A DNA stretch of 9,181 nucleotides from Georgenia sp. Lineage in GTDB: Bacteria > Actinomycetota > Actinomycetes > Actinomycetales > Actinomycetaceae. The stretch is from positions 1 to 9,181 of the forward strand of contig DAHVRG010000100.1 of NCBI GenBank assembly GCA_027322565.1. The letters are read 5' to 3'. This document shows positions 1-7,981 of this stretch, one piece after another. The first letter of the stretch is position 1. Each line of letters opens with the position of its first letter. A program made the translations under genes and the position numbers. The notes beneath the pieces are model-generated. The model was not told the DNA's origin and did not search any database. It worked only from the letters and a program-made list of their open reading frames with translations.

Positions 1-3000
1 AGGCCGGCCACGAGGACGGGCGGGTTGGGCACCTGGGGCGGGGTCCACGGGGCGGGGACGATCTCGACCGGCGGGTCGCCGCCGGGGTCGGTCGGCAACG
101 ACACCGGTGCCGTGCAGGGTCCTCCGTCCGGCGGGCAGTACCACCACTGGTTCCGGGCCGGCGCCTCACCGCTGACGGCAGCGGACGTCACGCCCGCCTC
201 CACCGCGGTGATCGTCACCGTGATGCTCCGGTGCTGCTCGACCGCCCCGACGTACATGCTGCCGGTCGCGCCGCAGCTGACGTTCCACGAGCTGTTCACC
301 GCGCCGGAGACGTTGATCCGGCAGGTGCCGTCGTAGCCGGTCCAGCTGGGGTGGCCGGAGATCTGCACGTACATCGGGATCTCCCAGTCGTGCTGCCCGG
401 GGTTCCCGGAGCTGACGTAGGAGAGGACGCCGTCGCCGTCCGCGGGCGGCGGGGGCGGCGGGGCCGGGACGGGGACGGTGGTGTTCACCACCGGGCCCTG
501 GCCCACGGCGCTCGTCGCCCGCACACCCACGGTGAGCTGGCCGCCGGAGGTGCACAGCGACTGCCCTCCGCAGGAGATGGCCAGCGTCGTCGAGGTGCCG
601 GAGACGTTCGTCGCGCCGGACACACCGCCGCCCGCGTACTCGACGCGGTAGCCGGTCACGGGCGAGCCGTTCGCGGTCGCGCCCGAGAAGCTCACGGCCA
701 CGCGCACCTGCGCGTCGGTGCGGTCGGTCAGCGAGGCGCTGAGCCCGCCCACCGTTCCCGGCACGTCCGCGACGGTGACCTCGTTGCTCGCGGCGGACAC
801 CGCCGTGGACTCACCGAGCTGGGTCTCCACCTCGAAGCGGTACCGGCCGCCCGGCGTGAGGCCCGAGACGACGACCTCCCGGGCCGCCGCTGCGGCGGTC
901 GTGCCGCTGCCGCCGAGCGGGCGCACGACGTACCGGTCGGCGCCGGAGGTCGCGCCCGTCCACGTCACCCGCACGGTCCCGTCAGCGAGCGCCGTCGCAC
1001 CGACGCTGCCTGCCGGGGTGGCCTGCACCGGCACGGCGGGGCAGTCGGCCGTCCGGACGGAGGTCGTCGCCGAGGCGTCGGCTCCCCCACCGTGATGAGC
1101 CGTGACGGTGACGGTCAGCGTGCGCTCACAGCTGAGGTCGCTGAGCACCGCCGACGTCGCACCGCCCCCTGCCGTCACGGCCGTGCCGTCGGAGGCGGCG
1201 ACCGTGTACCCGCTGGGCCGGTCGGCGGGGGCCGTCCACGAGACCCGGACGTCGCCGCCGGCCTGGACGCTCGCGGTGACGTCCGACGGCGCGGGGTCCG
1301 TCGGACAGTCCGCGGTGCGCACGGAGGTGCTCGCCGCTGCCTGGGTGCCGTCGGCGTGGTGGGCGGTGACAGTGACCGTGAGGTCTCGCTCGCAGGTCAG
1401 CCCGCTGAGCACGGCGGACGTGGCGCCGCCGCCGGCGGTGACGCTCGTGCCGTCCGACGCCGCGACGACGTAGCTCGCCGGCTGCTCCCGCGGCGGGGTC
1501 CAGATGACGGCGACGCTCCCGTCCGCCCGGACCGACGCCGCCACCCCTGCGGGTGCAGGGTCGACCGGGTCGGGGGACGGCTGGCCGCAGTCCGCGGTGG
1601 CCACGCGGTCGGTCCCGGCGCCCGGGGCTCCGGTCGCGTACTGCGCCTCGACGCGGACGGTGAGGTCACGGCCGCAGGTGAGGCCGGTCAGCCGCGCCGA
1701 CGCCTCGGTGCCGGGGACCGTGACCGCCGCCGAGCCGTCGGAGGCGCTGACCACGAAACGCTCGGGCAGCTCGGCCGGCTGTGCCCACGTCACGTGGACG
1801 TCGCCGTCGGCCAGGAGCAGTGCGGTGACACTGCCGGGCACCCGGTCCGACGGGTCGCCCGATCCGTCGTCGGTCGGGTCGCCGTCGTCCGGGTCGGTGC
1901 CGGGGCCCGGCTCGCCGGACGGGTCCGGGTCGGTGGCGCCGCCGTCCGTCACATCGCTGCCCGGGTCGGTGGCGCCGGGCGGCCGGGTGGTCGCGCCGCC
2001 GGTCGGGTCTGCCGAGCCGGGCTGCCGGTCCTCGGCCGACCCGGCGGGGCGCCGTGACGCCGCACCGCTCGGCGCGTTCGTCGGCTCGTCCGGGGTGGTT
2101 GCGGGCGGCGCGTCCGGGGCACGCTGCGTCGGTCCGGCCCTCGCCGGTGGCTGGGACGGCGGTACCGGCCCCTGGCTGCCACCCACGCCGGCGGCGGGGT
2201 TCGGCCACGCGGGGACGGTCCGGGTGGCGTCCTGGACCGGGACGTCCGCCGCGGAGAGGTCGACGGTCGACGTCGTCCCATCGGCCTGGACGATGACGAT
2301 CCGGCCGTCGCTCGGCGTGCGGACGATGAGGCGGCCGTCGTCGACGACGAGCTCCGGGTCGCCGCCACCGGGGACGATGATCGGGTCGGCGGCCTGGGCG
2401 CCGTCCCGGTCGAGGACGACGACGAGCCCGTCGCCCGGGCACGGCACGTAGACGAGGTCGTTGAACATCTGCGGTGCACCGGGGCGCCGGCAGCCGATCT
2501 CCGAGACGGCGACCGTGAGGGCGTCGCGGCCGGAGAGCAGGACGACGAGCCCCGACGCGGGCACGGCGGCCGGGGCGAGGTCGGCAGGCGACCGTGGGGC
2601 GGGCTCCACGCCGCCCTCGAGCGCCGGGACGGTGACCGCGAGGTCGGGCCCGTTGCCCACCTGGACCAGCACCCCGCCGTCGGGCGCGAAGACGGTCGCC
2701 CCGGCGTCGTGCGGGAGCAACCGCGTCTGCGGCCCCGCACCGGTGACCGGCCGATCGGTCCCCACGCTCCACGTGCCGCCGCGCGGGTCGAAGGTGACCG
2801 AGCGCAGCTGTCCGTCGGTGGTGACGAGCCAGACCTCGCCGGTCTCGTCGATGACGGCGTCGGCGAGGTCGTCGGTGCGGTACGGGCGTCCGAGGTCAAC
2901 GAGGGTGAGCGGGTCGACCGCGCGGACGGTCCCCGGGGAGAGGTCGACGATGACGACCATCCCGGCGCCGAGGAGCACCTTGGTGTCGTCGCCGTCGAGG

Positions 3001-3359
3001 CCGCGGCTGCCCGAGGCGATGAGCCCGGCGAGATCGATGGCGGTCACCGTCCCGGTCGTGAGGTCGGTGACGACGAGATGGCCGTCACGCTGGGCGACGT
3101 CGAGCTCGCTGCCCGGCCCGCCGACGACGAGCCGGCGCTCGGCCTGCCCGGTTGCCGGGTTGATCTGGACGATGCGTCCGTCCTCGTCGGGCAGCCAGGT
3201 CTGGCCGTCGGACATGCCCATGACCGTGCTCGCGACCCCGTTGCCGACGAGTGCGCCGACGACGAGCACCGCACCGGCCGCCGCGACCCCGGCCTCGACG
3301 AACCCGCGCTCGCGGTTCCGGGTCACCCGGTCCCATGCGCGCGTCAACCTGCCCTTCAC
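1..3359 (-). CDS. Membrane-anchored beta-propeller/fibronectin-III surface protein, 3' end beyond window (partial)
   Basis: The minus-strand frame from GTG 3359 has no stop down to base 1, giving at least 1119 residues. The GTG overlaps the TGA of the upstream ATPase gene (GTGA), with GAGGGGG four bases upstream, so translational coupling is likely. Seen: a basic N-terminus (KGRLTRAWDRVTRNRERG), one hydrophobic helix at about 20-43, blade-like repeats of short Val/Asp-rich strands at about 50-375 (TWLPDEDGRIVQINPATGQ, YVPCPGDGLVVVLDRDG), a Pro/Asp/Thr-rich low-complexity stalk at about 380-505, then fibronectin-III-like domains at about 506-590, 602-685, 690-773, 780-865 and 866-966. A PPPPPP linker follows, then an Ig-like C-terminal region with paired cysteines and a WWYC motif. 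The topology predicts N-in, C-out. Domains 1-3 each keep a cysteine after 'GLT/DLS' and another in 'TADC', which fits an oxidised exterior. By family knowledge, large Ig/Fn3 proteins accompany FHA-FtsK genes in actinobacteria. A role as a secretion partner or adhesin is inferred; the propeller call is by eye. Confidence 0.85.
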   Translation of the reverse strand, partial: MKGRLTRAWDRVTRNRERGFVEAGVAAAGAVLVVGALVGNGVASTVMGMSDGQTWLPDEDGRIVQINPATGQAERRLVVGGPGSELDVAQRDGHLVVTDLTTGTVTAIDLAGLIASGSRGLDGDDTKVLLGAGMVVIVDLSPGTVRAVDPLTLVDLGRPYRTDDLADAVIDETGEVWLVTTDGQLRSVTFDPRGGTWSVGTDRPVTGAGPQTRLLPHDAGATVFAPDGGVLVQVGNGPDLAVTVPALEGGVEPAPRSPADLAPAAVPASGLVVLLSGRDALTVAVSEIGCRRPGAPQMFNDLVYVPCPGDGLVVVLDRDGAQAADPIIVPGGGDPELVVDDGRLIVRTPSDGRIVIVQADGTTSTVDLSAADVPVQDATRTVPAWPNPAAGVGGSQGPVPPSQPPARAGPTQRAPDAPPATTPDEPTNAPSGAASRRPAGSAEDRQPGSADPTGGATTRPPGATDPGSDVTDGGATDPDPSGEPGPGTDPDDGDPTDDGSGDPSDRVPGSVTALLLADGDVHVTWAQPAELPERFVVSASDGSAAVTVPGTEASARLTGLTCGRDLTVRVEAQYATGAPGAGTDRVATADCGQPSPDPVDPAPAGVAASVRADGSVAVIWTPPREQPASYVVAASDGTSVTAGGGATSAVLSGLTCERDLTVTVTAHHADGTQAAASTSVRTADCPTDPAPSDVTASVQAGGDVRVSWTAPADRPSGYTVAASDGTAVTAGGGATSAVLSDLSCERTLTVTVTAHHGGGADASATTSVRTADCPAVPVQATPAGSVGATALADGTVRVTWTGATSGADRYVVRPLGGSGTTAAAAAREVVVSGLTPGGRYRFEVETQLGESTAVSAASNEVTVADVPGTVGGLSASLTDRTDAQVRVAVSFSGATANGSPVTGYRVEYAGGGVSGATNVSGTSTTLAISCGGQSLCTSGGQLTVGVRATSAVGQGPVVNTTVPVPAPPPPPPADGDGVLSYVSSGNPGQHDWEIPMYVQISGHPSWTGYDGTCRINVSGAVNSSWNVSCGATGSMYVGAVEQHRSITVTITAVEAGVTSAAVSGEAPARNQWWYCPPDGGPCTAPVSLPTDPGGDPPVEIVPAPWTPPQVPNPPVLVAG
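1041..1556 (-). repeat. Tandemly duplicated Fn3 modules (88-codon period)
   Basis: Two 84-residue modules, encoded at 1556-1305 and 1292-1041 with four residues between them, align without gaps. By eye they are about 70% identical in protein, sharing VAASDGT, VTAGGGATSAVLS, LTVTVTAHH and TSVRTADC. They are more alike than any other pair of Fn3 modules in this protein, which suggests recent duplication. Both keep the two-cysteine pattern. Confidence 0.85.
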
Positions 3360-6300
3360 GAGTCCCCCTCGACCGAGCCAGCGGATAGAACATGGACGAC
3401 ATGGGTGGTCCCGCCCGTGACCAGCAGACCGCGCCCGGGGCCGGTGAGGGCCTCGTGGCTGGACATCGGGACCTGTGCGGAGACGAGCGTACCGTCCCCC
3501 ATCTCCGGGCCGAGGAGAACTGCGCGCCGGGCTCTGCGCACGGCAGCGACCAGCCCCGGGATGTGCTGCCGGGAGCGGGCCTCGTCCGGGTCGCCGGCGA
3601 CGACGACGGCGGTGCGCGTCCCGGGGGCCCGGAGGACGACCTCGATGAGGGCCTCGAGCGCACGCCGCTCCTCGCCGTCGGCCTCCCACGACCGCTCCCA
3701 CTCGTGGACGTCGTCGACGAGCAGGAGCCGCCACCGGTCCCCGGCCCCCGAGCTCCCGCCGGCAGCCGAGCCCTCGACGGCGACCGGGTGCGGTGCGGCC
3801 ACCCCGAGCGTCGACGCCCACTCGGCCACCGCCTGGGGTGAGTCGAGCACGACGTCCATGAGCTGGTCCGGGTCGAGCGGTCCGCCGGCCGTCGCGACCG
3901 GCTCGGCGGCTCGCGGCCCGACGAGGACAACCTCCGCCGGCGGCTCCGCGGACCGTCGGACCAGCTGGGCCAGCCCGCCGAGGAAGCCGGTACGCCCGGA
4001 GCGGGCGCGCCCGGTGACCAGGAGCGGCCCGTCGAGCAGGGCGAGGGTCACCCCCGAGACGAGGTTCTCCTCGACGGCGAGGACGACGCCGTCGTGCTCG
4101 GGCGCCGGGAGCACGTGCTGCGGCAGGAGGGTCGGCATCGCGGGGACCGGGACCTGTGGGGCGTCGACGTAGCGGTCGGCGACGGCGCCCGCGAGGGCAT
4201 CCAGCCGCGCCACCTGTGCCGGCGTGCCGGGGTGGCCCACGGTGGCGACCTGCACCTCGTCCTTGCCGGCCAGTCCGCGGCCGGGTGCGGAGTCGGCGTC
4301 GAGGACGTCGCTGGGGACACCGAGCATCGCGTAGTCGTCGGCGACGGTCATCCGCAGGACGAGCCGCTGCCCGAACGCGGCCTGGAGCTGGCTCGGCAGC
4401 CCGGTGCGCTGCGGCGCGGTGGCGGTGACGTGGACGCCGCAGCGGCGCCCCTCCTGGAGGATGGTCACGAGCTGCTCGCCGTGCTGGCGGCGCAGCGCCC
4501 CACCTCCCTCGAGCGCTTCCATGACCGCGGGGAGGTTGTCGACGACGAGGTGGATGCGCCGCATCGGCTCTCCCACCCCGGTGAGGGCGTCGATGTCCGC
4601 AACGCCGTGGGCGGCGAGCACCCCGCCGCGGTGCTCGACGGTCTGGTGGAGCATCCGGATGAGGCGCAGCATCCGCTCCGGCTGCTGGAGGGTGACGACG
4701 GAGCCGACCGACGGCAGCCGTTCCACGACGGTGAGGCCACCTCCGCCGCCGTCGATGCCGTAGACGCACGGCGGGGTGGGCTCCTCGGATGCGGTCACCG
4801 TCGCGGCGAGGGTGCGCAGGAGCTCGGTCTTGCCCGAGCCGGAGGCCCCGAAGACGAGGAGGTGGCCGGAGCGGGCGTAGTCCACCACCCACGGCACCTG
4901 CTCCTGCTCGGCGGGACGGTCGACCATGCCGAGGAGCACCTGGCCGGGGCGGACGGTGGCCTGGGTCCAACCGTCAGGAAGTGAGCTGTCGCCGGGAAGT
5001 GGGCTGTCGCCGGGAAGTGGGCTGTCGCCGGGAGCTGGGCTGCCGAGGACGAAGGTGCCCGGCGCCGCGCAGGCCACCTCGACGACCGCCGGGAGCGGCG
5101 GGATCCACGGCCGCTTCGGCGCGGGGCGCCCGGACCGGCGGAACGCCGTCGTCGTCGTCGCGACGATGCGCTCGAGGTCGGTGAGCTCGTGGACCGCGGC
5201 CGGGCCCGCCGTCGTCGCCTGCTCGGGGAGCCGACGCGCGGTGAACGGGCGGACCGAGACCCGCTCGCGCTGCACGGCGGCCTCCTCGCGGGCGCCCACC
5301 CAGGCGACCTGGACCAGCTCGCGGGTGCCGTGGCCGGTGCGCCGCAGCCACGCCCGGCCGGGGTGGCGCCGGGAGATGGACGCGGCGTCCGGGGCGTCGA
5401 TGACGTCGACCGAGTCGTCCGGGGAGGCGACCCGCAGCGCGATGCGCAGGTCGGTGTTCGCCTTGATCTGCGGCGTCACGACACCGGCGGGCCGCTGGGT
5501 GGCGAGGAGCATGTGCATGCCCAGGGAGCGGCCGCGCTGGGCGATGGAGACCATCCCGTCGACGAACTCGGGGACCTCGGCGAGCAGGGCGGCGAACTCG
5601 TCGACGCAGATGAGCATCGACGGCGGCGCCACCTCCGGGTGGCTCGCCTCGAGCGCGACGAGGTCCTTGGCGCCGTACTCGTCGAGCAGCCGCTCCCGCG
5701 CGGCGAGCTCGGCGTGCATCGAGATGAGCGCGCGCTGGACGAGGGCCGGGGTGAGGTCGGTGATGTACCCGACGGTGTGGGGCAGTTCGGCGCACTCCCG
5801 GAAGGCGGCCCCGCCCTTGTAGTCGACGAGGAGGAAGTTGATCCGCGACGGTGGGTTGTTCAGCGCGAGGGAGCTGATGAGGGACTGGAGCAGCTCGCTC
5901 TTGCCCGCCCCGGTCGTGCCGGCGACGAGGCCGTGCGGGCCGTCCTCCCGTAGGTCGATGGTGACGACGCCGTCGGCACCGGCCCCGAGCTGGGCGCGCA
6001 GCCCGCGCCCGGCACCCCAGCGGGCGAGGACGGCGTCGGCGTCGTCGAGCGAGGCGAGGTCGGCGGCGAGCTCGGGCAGGCGCACCCGCTGCGGGACGAG
6101 CGCCTCGGCGGCGACGGTCGCGGCCTCGTCCTGGTAGCCGGACAGGGCGCGCGCGGTGCGCCAGGCGCCGGTGAGGTCGAGCTGGTCGATGCTCGTGAGC
6201 TCGGCGACGCCGCCGCGGTCGCGCACCTTGACGGCGGAGTCCTGCAGGTCGACGGCGAGCCCCGTGGCGGCGGGCACCTCGGTGAGGTGCACCCCGACCC

Positions 6301-7831
6301 ACAGCACCCGCAGCCGCCGTGCGGGGTCCGCCGCGACGGCGGCGAGCTGCTCGACGGCGCGGCGCGGCAGCCCGGCGTGCTCGTCGACGACGAGGAGGGT
6401 GTGGCCGCCCGGCGCGTCCACGGTCAGGAGGTCCTCGAGGAGGGACTGCCCCTCACCCGTCCCGACGGCGACGCACGGACCACCGCCGCTGCGCGGTGCG
6501 GCATGCGGCAGCCAGCGCAGCCACGCCTCCATCCCGGCGCGCCCGGCGCCGAGGGCGGCCGCGATGGTGAGGTCGGTCGGTGAGTGGGTGACCCCGAGCC
6601 GGACGAGGACCGCGCGCACCCAGGCGTCGGTCCGCTCGGGCTCACCGACGACGGCGACGAGCGGGTGGTCGGCGAACGCCACCGGGACGGGCATGTCCGG
6701 GAGGGTCGCCCGCGCGGCGACTGCGGCCTGCGCCTCGGCGCGCAGGGCGCGGTCACCGCTCGTCACCGGCTTCGCCCGGACGAGCGCCGGCCGGGGGCCG
6801 CGGCCGGCACGGACGTGGAGGAAGTCCTCGTCCTCGACCTGCCGGACCCACACCCGGTGGTGGCGGGAGGTGGCACGGTCGCGCAGGACCTCGACGTCGG
6901 GCTCGTCGTCCTCGGCGTGCGTGCGCTGGGCGTGCGCGGCCTCGTCGAGGGCGGTGAGGACCGCCCGGACGTCCTGCCGCCAGAGCCGGGTCTCCTCGGC
7001 GTGCTCCCGGCGGGCCTGGCGCTTCTGGACGACGTGGTTGGCCACCATCATGAGCGGGAACCCGAGCATGAGGACGAGCGAGATCGGGCTGCGCGACCAC
7101 ACGAACATCGCCGCTCCCATGAGGGCGGGCATGAGCATCATCGGCCAGGGGAAGGGGATGCGACGCGGCGCGCCGGGCGGGCTGGGCAGGTCGAGCTCGG
7201 TTGCGGTGACCTGCTCGCCGAACCGCGGAGGCCGCAGCACCCCGCGCTCCCGGCGCGGGGCGGCACCCTCGCGGAGCGTGAGGACCGTGTCCCCGACCTC
7301 GATGCGTGCCCCCCACTCCACCGGTGTCGGCCCGGTGACGGCGCGTCCCGCGACCCGGGTGCCGTGCGCGGAGCCGGCGTCGCGGACGACGACGGTGCCG
7401 GAGAGGAGGACCTGGGCGTGGGTGCGGCTGACGAGGGGGTCGCTGAGCCGGATCCCGGCGTCGGCGCCGCGGCCGATGGTGACGACGTCACCGGTGAGGG
7501 GGACCTGCAGGCCGGCGTCAGGGCCGGTGAGGACGTGGGCGACGGCGCGCGGCCGGCTCTGCGCGGCCGGTCGGGTGAGCCAGTCGTCGGTGACCGAGGC
7601 GACGGTGAGGACGTCGCCGTCGTGCAGGCCGGTGTCGGCCAGGCGCCGGGATGCGGGCCACGGTCGGCCGTCGCTCGTCGGGGCGAGGAGCAGCCGCGAG
7701 TGGTCGCCGCCGAGGTGGGCGCCGAGCCGTGCGGCGAGGTCGGCGACGGAGCCGTCGGGCTCGGCGTCGACGACGACGTCGACCGGCGAGAGCTTGCTCT
7801 CCTTGCTCGGCAGCACGCTCAGACGCCACAT
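3356..7831 (-). CDS. EssC/EccC-type FtsK/SpoIIIE ATPase of a type VII-like secretion system, with FHA domain
   Basis: A 1491-residue cytoplasmic-membrane ATPase, complete. Residues 1-80 resemble the YukD/EccD ubiquitin-like fold (ending LADTGLHDGDVLTV). An FHA domain lies at about 98-187, with G120-R121, S135-R136-x-H138 and S154-AHGT, where His156 replaces the usual Asn. Two hydrophobic segments lie at about 229-245 and 248-268. ATPase module 1 (about 600-860) has Walker A GTTGAGKS at 638-645, Walker B ICVDE at 741-745 and the family motif LLATQRPAGVVTPQIKANTD. Module 2 (about 960-1215) has GASGSGKT at 995-1002 but VVDN at 1096-1099 where DE is expected. Module 3 (about 1240-1480) has GRARSGRT at 1274-1281, Arg replacing the Walker lysine, and LLLVDD at 1369-1374. 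The order FHA, two membrane helices, three ATPases is that of EssC; mycobacterial EccC lacks FHA. In such systems this protein recognises WXG100-type substrates and powers export. ATG 7831 is chosen because AAGGAG lies nine bases upstream and the ubiquitin-like fold begins there. A single gene, not an EccCa/EccCb split. Confidence 0.93.
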   Translation of the reverse strand: MWRLSVLPSKESKLSPVDVVVDAEPDGSVADLAARLGAHLGGDHSRLLLAPTSDGRPWPASRRLADTGLHDGDVLTVASVTDDWLTRPAAQSRPRAVAHVLTGPDAGLQVPLTGDVVTIGRGADAGIRLSDPLVSRTHAQVLLSGTVVVRDAGSAHGTRVAGRAVTGPTPVEWGARIEVGDTVLTLREGAAPRRERGVLRPPRFGEQVTATELDLPSPPGAPRRIPFPWPMMLMPALMGAAMFVWSRSPISLVLMLGFPLMMVANHVVQKRQARREHAEETRLWRQDVRAVLTALDEAAHAQRTHAEDDEPDVEVLRDRATSRHHRVWVRQVEDEDFLHVRAGRGPRPALVRAKPVTSGDRALRAEAQAAVAARATLPDMPVPVAFADHPLVAVVGEPERTDAWVRAVLVRLGVTHSPTDLTIAAALGAGRAGMEAWLRWLPHAAPRSGGGPCVAVGTGEGQSLLEDLLTVDAPGGHTLLVVDEHAGLPRRAVEQLAAVAADPARRLRVLWVGVHLTEVPAATGLAVDLQDSAVKVRDRGGVAELTSIDQLDLTGAWRTARALSGYQDEAATVAAEALVPQRVRLPELAADLASLDDADAVLARWGAGRGLRAQLGAGADGVVTIDLREDGPHGLVAGTTGAGKSELLQSLISSLALNNPPSRINFLLVDYKGGAAFRECAELPHTVGYITDLTPALVQRALISMHAELAARERLLDEYGAKDLVALEASHPEVAPPSMLICVDEFAALLAEVPEFVDGMVSIAQRGRSLGMHMLLATQRPAGVVTPQIKANTDLRIALRVASPDDSVDVIDAPDAASISRRHPGRAWLRRTGHGTRELVQVAWVGAREEAAVQRERVSVRPFTARRLPEQATTAGPAAVHELTDLERIVATTTTAFRRSGRPAPKRPWIPPLPAVVEVACAAPGTFVLGSPAPGDSPLPGDSPLPGDSSLPDGWTQATVRPGQVLLGMVDRPAEQEQVPWVVDYARSGHLLVFGASGSGKTELLRTLAATVTASEEPTPPCVYGIDGGGGGLTVVERLPSVGSVVTLQQPERMLRLIRMLHQTVEHRGGVLAAHGVADIDALTGVGEPMRRIHLVVDNLPAVMEALEGGGALRRQHGEQLVTILQEGRRCGVHVTATAPQRTGLPSQLQAAFGQRLVLRMTVADDYAMLGVPSDVLDADSAPGRGLAGKDEVQVATVGHPGTPAQVARLDALAGAVADRYVDAPQVPVPAMPTLLPQHVLPAPEHDGVVLAVEENLVSGVTLALLDGPLLVTGRARSGRTGFLGGLAQLVRRSAEPPAEVVLVGPRAAEPVATAGGPLDPDQLMDVVLDSPQAVAEWASTLGVAAPHPVAVEGSAAGGSSGAGDRWRLLLVDDVHEWERSWEADGEERRALEALIEVVLRAPGTRTAVVVAGDPDEARSRQHIPGLVAAVRRARRAVLLGPEMGDGTLVSAQVPMSSHEALTGPGRGLLVTGGTTHVVHVLSAGSVEGDS
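4977..5048 (-). repeat. 18-bp tandem repeat inside the ATPase gene (hexapeptide linker)
   Basis: Four consecutive 18-base units start at 4977, 4995, 5013 and 5031 on the plus strand. Units 2 and 3 are identical, unit 1 differs by one base and unit 4 is degenerate. On the coding strand they give the Pro/Gly/Asp/Ser hexapeptide series SPAPGDSPLPGDSPLPGDSS at about residues 931-950, in the linker between ATPase modules 1 and 2. The unit length is a multiple of three, so copy-number change would keep frame. Confidence 0.9.
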
Positions 7832-7840
7832 CGGTGTGCT

Positions 7841-7846
7841 CTCCTT
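7841..7846 (-). promoter_or_regulatory. Shine-Dalgarno site fixing the ATPase start
   Basis: The minus strand reads AAGGAG here, nine bases before ATG 7831. The same frame is open a further 409 codons upstream, but that stretch is antisense to two plus-strand genes. This perfect ribosome site therefore decides the start. Confidence 0.85.
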
Positions 7847-7878
7847 CCTCGGGCCGCCCGGTCGGGGCCACTGGACCG

Positions 7879-7907
7879 AACGTAGGGAGGACCGGCGCGG
7901 GGGTCCA
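7879..7907 (-). promoter_or_regulatory. Candidate promoter of the ATPase-surface protein operon
   Basis: On the minus strand, TGGACC at 7907-7902 (four of six matches to TTGACA) is followed by exactly 17 bases and then TACGTT at 7884-7879, which fits the loose actinobacterial TANNNT -10 box. Transcription would start near 7872 and give a leader of about 40 bases to ATG 7831. Called by eye; GC-rich DNA gives frequent chance matches. Confidence 0.4.
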
Positions 7908-7918
7908 GGCACCGTGGG

Positions 7919-7932
7919 GTGGAAGCTTCCGG
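7919..7932. promoter_or_regulatory. Palindrome in the divergent intergenic region
   Basis: The perfect 10-bp palindrome GGAAGCTTCC sits at 7921-7930, between the ATPase operon and the DUF3151 gene. It lies upstream of the candidate minus-strand promoter and about 50 bases before the plus-strand start, a position that suits an operator acting on either side. No regulator is identified, and a palindrome of this size can arise by chance. Confidence 0.25.
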
Positions 7933-7981
7933 TTGTTGCGGCGGCGGACCTGGCATCCGCCACACCTGCGACACTGACGAC

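Noticed and set aside
231..2057. A 608-codon open frame on the plus strand
   Set aside because: Its translation is Arg/Gly/Ala-rich without recognisable domains, as expected for the complement of a GC-rich gene. The opposite strand encodes the coherent Fn3 protein.
1666..2899. Two overlapping minus-strand open frames of about 370 and 320 codons in other phases
   Set aside because: They are out-of-phase shadows of the propeller and stalk region. Both are Arg/Pro/Ser-biased with no domain or plausible ribosome site.
4977..5048. CRISPR-like array
   Set aside because: Units are 18 bp and directly abutting with no spacers, in frame within a gene, so this is a coding minisatellite.
7919..7981. 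An alternative ATG giving the DUF3151 protein 21 extra residues
   Set aside because: The added residues are Cys/Gly-rich and unlike the family N-terminus, which matches from the ATG at 7982.
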